In this document: positions 62,601 to 64,000 of the stretch, piece by piece
Position numbering within the stretch: position 1 is the first letter of the stretch
Layout: every line of letters starts with the position of its first letter
Source of the DNA: Musa acuminata AAA Group
Taxonomy: Eukaryota; Streptophyta; Magnoliopsida; Zingiberales; Musaceae
Direction of reading: 5' to 3'
NCBI RefSeq assembly: GCF_036884655.1
Contig: NC_088335.1
Location: forward strand, 49,686,001-49,750,000
DNA: 64,000 bases
Notes under the pieces: generated by a model
Seen by the model: only the letters and a program-made list of their open reading frames with translations
Told to the model about the DNA's origin: nothing
The model's database searches: none
Made by a program: the position numbers and the translations under genes

Positions 62601-63913
62601 ACTGCAGCTGAAGCATTTTGAGATTGGAGAAATGCTAGCAAACATTCTAGTGATTCTACACAATTTCTCGAGAGAGTATTATGATGCACAAAAGCACCAT
62701 CAATAGATTTGGATGTAGGCATGATAACCCTTTGCTTGCATGAACAGGAACTAGCAGAGCAAGGTTGTAAATTGAGAAGCATCGCCCTAAAGCATCTTAT
62801 TATTCCTTCACGAAATTCTTCTGATGCCTCAGAATGTGAAAGCATAGCTCCAGTGGTAATTTTCTTTAGCACCACAACCATCTGAAACATTACATTTTTA
62901 TGTTGTTTCAATTCAAATTTTAATGGAACTAACAACACTAACATCAAGTTGCAAAGCTGAAAAAGATTAGTGTGTATAGTTTTGGTGGTCACAACCATTT
63001 GGTTCATTCCAATTAAAAAAGATGAAAGCTACATAATGGTTCAATGCAAATTAAGTATAAGAAAAGAATTTTCAAAAGAAATGCATGCCTAATTGCTAGA
63101 TTACAAATTTATAGGGGCATAAATTGCAGGAAAACAAAAAAATAAAACAAAAGGACTCTATGCATGCAACTAAGAACAAAAGATGAAAATATAGAAAGAT
63201 TGTTTCATGGTCTAAACAGCAATCCCCCGTTATGTCTACGCGTCATATTTAACCTCGTGATATTTCCAATCAATTTACAGATTGTGGCCGGTCCTATCAT
63301 CAAGATAAACTAAAAGGTAAAAAACCAACAATCATCGAGAAGCACAGACCTGATTCACAGACCCCAGATGGCATTTCATTAAAAGTTCTTCAAGGCACAT
63401 TAGCATCCCTTCTGCCACAGAATCACTGATCGCCTGCCCACCTAATGGGGAACCGGCATTCCCAAAACCCCCATCCGAGTCAGCCTTCTTCTCTTCTCTA
63501 CACTGCACCGCCGCATCCAGCAAAAGGAGAAAAGGGAACAAGGTATAACTGGGCAAACAATAGAAAACAACCCGATCAAATAAGCCATCATGATGAACAT
63601 TATAACTCCGACCCAAGTTCTTGGACGCAAAAGTCAAAACACTGGAGACAAGGTCTCTCTGAGTCAAATGGGTGACAAGCTGTCGGGGATGTGAGGAGAG
63701 AGCGTACTCGAGAGAGGGCTGCAAGGCGGCGGCGGGGACGCTTCGGATGAAGTCGGCCATCTCGGCAAGGAAGGAGGCATCGTTCTTAGGGTTGCGAACG
63801 AGGTCGAGGAGGCCGAGGCAGTAGGGCTTCAGGCGAGAGAAGACGACAAATAGGCTTTCCTCGGAGGGGGTTTCTTCGCCCCAACACTCCATGGCGGTCG
63901 CCTTCTTGCCCAA
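35895..63913 (-). CDS. TTI1: TTI1 homologue (TELO2-interacting protein 1), 16 exons over 28 kb
   Basis: Encodes about 1,432 residues from the first ATG (63913; a second in-frame Met-Glu-Cys-Trp start lies 7 codons in). TTI1 is an all-helical HEAT-repeat protein that forms the TTT complex with TELO2 and TTI2 and, with Hsp90 and R2TP, stabilises PIKK kinases (TOR, ATM, ATR). Exons: 63350-63913, 62573-62881, 62323-62412, 59568-60032, 59336-59443, 58670-58800, 58457-58586, 51780-52143, 51151-51656, 50878-51057, 50642-50800, 47771-47845, 42089-42260, 41168-41361, 38660-38875, 35895-36530. They total 4,299 nt, divisible by three, and phases agree at every junction. Conserved stretches include [35 protein letters not shown] and [19 protein letters not shown]. 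One donor is GA instead of GT (exon 9). The introns host most transposons in this half of the window. The identification is from remembered family patterns, and the gene model is derived by hand. Confidence 0.85.
36531..38659 (-). other. TTI1 intron 15
   Basis: Contains a 733-bp solo LTR and, next to exon 16, a short direct repeat (CTGGGAATACAGCA three times, about 36594-36660). The rest is AT-rich with no gene. Confidence 0.6.
36817..37549 (+). mobile_element. Solo LTR of the chromovirus family
   Basis: Starts TGTCACGAACGGTCGTCGC, ends CTAAGGCCGTGACA, 733 bp, flanked by ACAT on both sides (36813-36816 and 37550-37553). It aligns along its length with the LTRs at 22.2 and 25.6 kb. No internal sequence is present, so it is the product of LTR-LTR recombination. 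It lies antisense within a TTI1 intron. Confidence 0.9.
38660..38875 (-). CDS. TTI1: TTI1 exon 15
   Basis: 72 codons, [20 protein letters not shown] to LKNKVSV, with an acidic linker ([20 protein letters not shown]), donor GTG|GTATGA. Confidence 0.88.
38876..41167 (-). other. TTI1 intron 14
   Basis: AT-rich intron of 2.3 kb. No transposon or other feature recognised. Confidence 0.5.
41168..41361 (-). CDS. TTI1: TTI1 exon 14
   Basis: 194 nt, [20 protein letters not shown] to CLVSLDIIE, donor GAG|GTACTT. Contains [19 protein letters not shown], a characteristic basic-plus-helix block. Confidence 0.88.
42089..42260 (-). CDS. TTI1: TTI1 exon 13
   Basis: 172 nt, [20 protein letters not shown] to CTESQAL, ending in phase 1, donor TAG|GTAATT. 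Confidence 0.85.
43338..44216 (+). mobile_element. hAT transposon remnant with transposase N-terminal region
   Basis: Starts with a GC-rich end (GGTGCCCGGGCACTCGCCTAGGCACTCGG). Reading across frames gives [16 protein letters not shown], a basic linker and [20 protein letters not shown], then [18 protein letters not shown] and, after a deletion, [20 protein letters not shown] and SFMKYEKM. This is the pre-DUF659/DUF659 layout of plant hAT transposases (after the BED zinc finger, before the catalytic core). Stops and missing parts make it inactive. It is cut off by the neighbouring LTR. Confidence 0.75.
44217..45406 (-). mobile_element. Internally deleted chromovirus (same family), minus strand
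   Basis: In transcription order: 5' LTR 45406-44646 (ends ...TTCATGACA), primer-binding site about 44645-44630 (GTGGTATCAGAGCGGG), gag start down to about 44395 ([20 protein letters not shown]), then directly a partial LTR start (TATCACGAACGGTCGTCGCG) 44392-44217. Almost the whole gag-pol region is lost in one step. The first about 75 bp of the 5' LTR are duplicated in tandem near 45330-45406. Confidence 0.85.
46559..46612 (+). repeat. (TA)n-(TG)n compound microsatellite
   Basis: TATATATATATATAC, then ATATATATATA, then AGTGTGTGTGTGTGTGTGTG. Intronic. Confidence 0.95.
46930..47440. mobile_element. Small hAT-like non-autonomous element with 8-bp target duplication
   Basis: Left end CAAGGTTTGTAATTTTGTACC. 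Flanking TTTGTACC at 46922-46929 and 47441-47448 match at 8 of 8. Contains the GGTACGGTACGG and GGACGGTCCGTGTATCGG words of the family. The right terminus is mutated (ATTTA in place of CCTTG). Confidence 0.75.
47771..47845 (-). CDS. TTI1: TTI1 exon 12
   Basis: 25 codons, [20 protein letters not shown] to IPFLK, donor AAG|GTAAAA. Short exon isolated by introns of 2.8 and 5.5 kb. Confidence 0.88.
47846..50641 (-). other. TTI1 intron 11
   Basis: 2.8 kb AT-rich. No transposon, RNA gene or repeat recognised. Confidence 0.5.
50642..50800 (-). CDS. TTI1: TTI1 exon 11
   Basis: 53 codons, [20 protein letters not shown] to ILPLLEEP, phase 0, donor CCG|GTATGC. Confidence 0.9.
50878..51057 (-). CDS. 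TTI1: TTI1 exon 10
   Basis: 60 codons, [20 protein letters not shown] to LSVLSGHAT, acceptor TTCAG, donor ACC|GTGAGT. One of the most conserved-looking blocks. Confidence 0.9.
51151..51656 (-). CDS. TTI1: TTI1 exon 9, with non-canonical GA donor
   Basis: 506 nt from [20 protein letters not shown] to [15 protein letters not shown]. Reading on in phase into exon 10 (VILDGIGIF) requires the exon to end at CAACAG, where the intron begins GAAATG instead of GT. The nearest GT, five bases downstream at 51145, would create a stop (GAA-ATG-TGA) at once. Confidence 0.8.
51780..52143 (-). CDS. TTI1: TTI1 exon 8
   Basis: 364 nt, [20 protein letters not shown] to LVGLSIIS, ending in phase 1 (TCAG|GTAATA). 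Includes a conserved-looking [20 protein letters not shown]. Confidence 0.9.
53117..53738. mobile_element. Small hAT-like non-autonomous element, 622 bp, perfect 8-bp target duplication
   Basis: Left end CAAGGTACGCAATACCGAATG, right end GTACGATATTGGGAACCTTG. GTGAGTAC flanks both sides (53109-53116 and 53739-53746). Inside are several GGCGACGTCGCC-like palindromes and long TATATA runs (about 53318-53372, 53540-53557 and 53606-53653). Non-coding. Confidence 0.9.
54787..58109 (+). mobile_element. hAT transposon, 3.3 kb, with decayed transposase
   Basis: Left end CAGGGTTTGTCATGTC, right end GAAATTGTAAACCTTG, flanked by TTCTAGCT (54779-54786) and TTCTAGCC (58110-58117), 7 of 8 identical. The plus strand encodes a DUF659-type hAT transposase in pieces: [20 protein letters not shown] and [20 protein letters not shown] (55.2-55.4 kb), VTDNGANF-like and [18 protein letters not shown] (55.44-55.58 kb), [20 protein letters not shown] and [17 protein letters not shown] (55.84-56.07 kb), then a dimerisation-region remnant with [12 protein letters not shown] and [20 protein letters not shown] (56.6-56.8 kb). 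Many stops mean it cannot move itself. Its termini match the small elements nearby. Confidence 0.85.
58457..58586 (-). CDS. TTI1: TTI1 exon 7
   Basis: 130 nt, [20 protein letters not shown] to NYLQSP, donor CCT|GTAAGT. Followed by the gene's largest intron (6.3 kb), which holds two hAT-type elements. Confidence 0.88.
58670..58800 (-). CDS. TTI1: TTI1 exon 6
   Basis: 131 nt, [20 protein letters not shown] to NEIADIFT, ending in phase 2 (AG|GTTTGT), completed by exon 7. Confidence 0.88.
59336..59443 (-). CDS. TTI1: TTI1 exon 5
   Basis: 36 codons, [20 protein letters not shown] to SKLMLL, phase 0, donor TTG|GTGAGT. A typical HEAT-repeat helix pair. Confidence 0.88.
59568..60032 (-). CDS. TTI1: TTI1 exon 4
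   Basis: 155 codons, [20 protein letters not shown] to KLMSAAFPH. Contains the conserved-looking [20 protein letters not shown]. Donor CAT|GTATGT. Confidence 0.9.
60033..62322 (-). other. TTI1 intron 3
   Basis: 2.3 kb. Apart from the MITE there is a duplicated phrase (GACTCATGTTGGCTCTTT at about 61297 and 61391). Nothing else recognised. Confidence 0.5.
60264..60529. mobile_element. Small hAT-like MITE, 266 bp, with 8-bp target duplication
   Basis: Left end CATGGTATGCAGTACCGAATG, right end GGTATGGTATTGCATACCTTG. Flanks CAGTTCAC (60256-60263) and CAGCTCAC (60530-60537) match at 7 of 8. Terminal inverted repeats are about 16 bp. It lies in TTI1 intron 3. Confidence 0.88.
62323..62412 (-). CDS. 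TTI1: TTI1 exon 3
   Basis: 30 codons, [20 protein letters not shown] to VLVAK, phase 0 on both sides, donor AAG|GTATCA. Followed by a 2.3-kb intron. Confidence 0.88.
62573..62881 (-). CDS. TTI1: TTI1 exon 2
   Basis: 103 codons, phase 0 on both sides, [20 protein letters not shown] to WLSLLLQ. Acceptor TTTCAG, donor CAAG|GTAAGT. Confidence 0.9.
63350..63913 (-). CDS. TTI1: TTI1 exon 1
   Basis: 188 codons from [20 protein letters not shown] to GSVNQ, donor CAG|GTCTGT. Helix-rich start of the HEAT-repeat array ([20 protein letters not shown]). GC-rich compared with the rest of the gene, as is common for monocot first exons. Confidence 0.9.
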
Positions 63914-64000
63914 GGGGGGTTTTCTGTAGATGGGCTCGCGAGCGTTCAGAGAATTCTAATTAAAGAGAAAGTATTCTGTAGATGGGCTCTCACCCAGTTA
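63914..64000 (-). promoter_or_regulatory. TTI1 upstream region (start only)
   Basis: The 87 bases upstream of the first ATG contain TTCTGTAGATGGGCTC twice as a direct repeat, about 50 bp apart (about 63922 and 63972). No TATA box is visible. The promoter proper is cut by the window edge. Confidence 0.35.

Overview
This is plant nuclear DNA, most likely from a monocot. Genes are split by GT-AG introns, intergenic DNA and introns are AT-rich, and about half of what can be named is transposon-derived. The hAT and chromovirus (Ty3/Gypsy) families look to me like those of banana-type genomes (Musaceae/Zingiberales), but that is an impression from the sequence and not a tested assignment. No bacterial, organellar, rRNA, tRNA or CRISPR feature was seen.

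Left part (1-17.2 kb, mainly + strand) is a gene graveyard. It holds fragments of a BIG-type ARF-GEF in scrambled order (a mid-protein piece at 1.26 kb, a C-terminal piece at 9.76 kb, Sec7-end pieces at 10.15-10.95 kb and a second truncated copy at 17.03-17.2 kb). It also holds a stop-ridden POLAR-like gene (about 5.0-6.7 kb), a LINE remnant (7.1-8.7 kb), a repeated segment (8.75-9.86 and 16.17-17.13 kb), and three TG-rich arrays (1.43-4.92, 12.43-13.08, 14.62-15.59 kb) that share a higher-order phrase.

Middle part (17.2-35 kb, mainly - strand) is a broken DEAD-box helicase gene of the RH57/ROK1/DDX52 type. Its N-terminal exons lie at 27.7-30.0 kb. Its motif II, following and C-terminal exons lie in a 2.45-kb tandem duplication (17.29-22.2 kb). 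Both copies share a frameshift at motif III and lack the exons for motifs IV-VI. A hAT-like element interrupted by a chromovirus separates the two halves. Upstream, at 30-34.7 kb, leader/first-intron-like sequence is amplified into several copies, with a TATA box at the outer end.

Right part (35.9-63.9 kb, - strand) is one long and apparently intact gene of 16 exons, encoding a TTI1 homologue of about 1,430 residues. TTI1 belongs to the TELO2-TTI1-TTI2 (TTT) co-chaperone complex, which matures PIKK kinases such as TOR, ATM and ATR. Summed exon lengths divide by three (4,299 nt including the stop), and all junctions are GT-AG except one, which reads as GA-AG. Its introns carry a solo LTR, an internally deleted chromovirus, a second hAT remnant, three small hAT-derived elements with target-site duplications, and a 3.3-kb hAT element that looks like the parent of the small ones.
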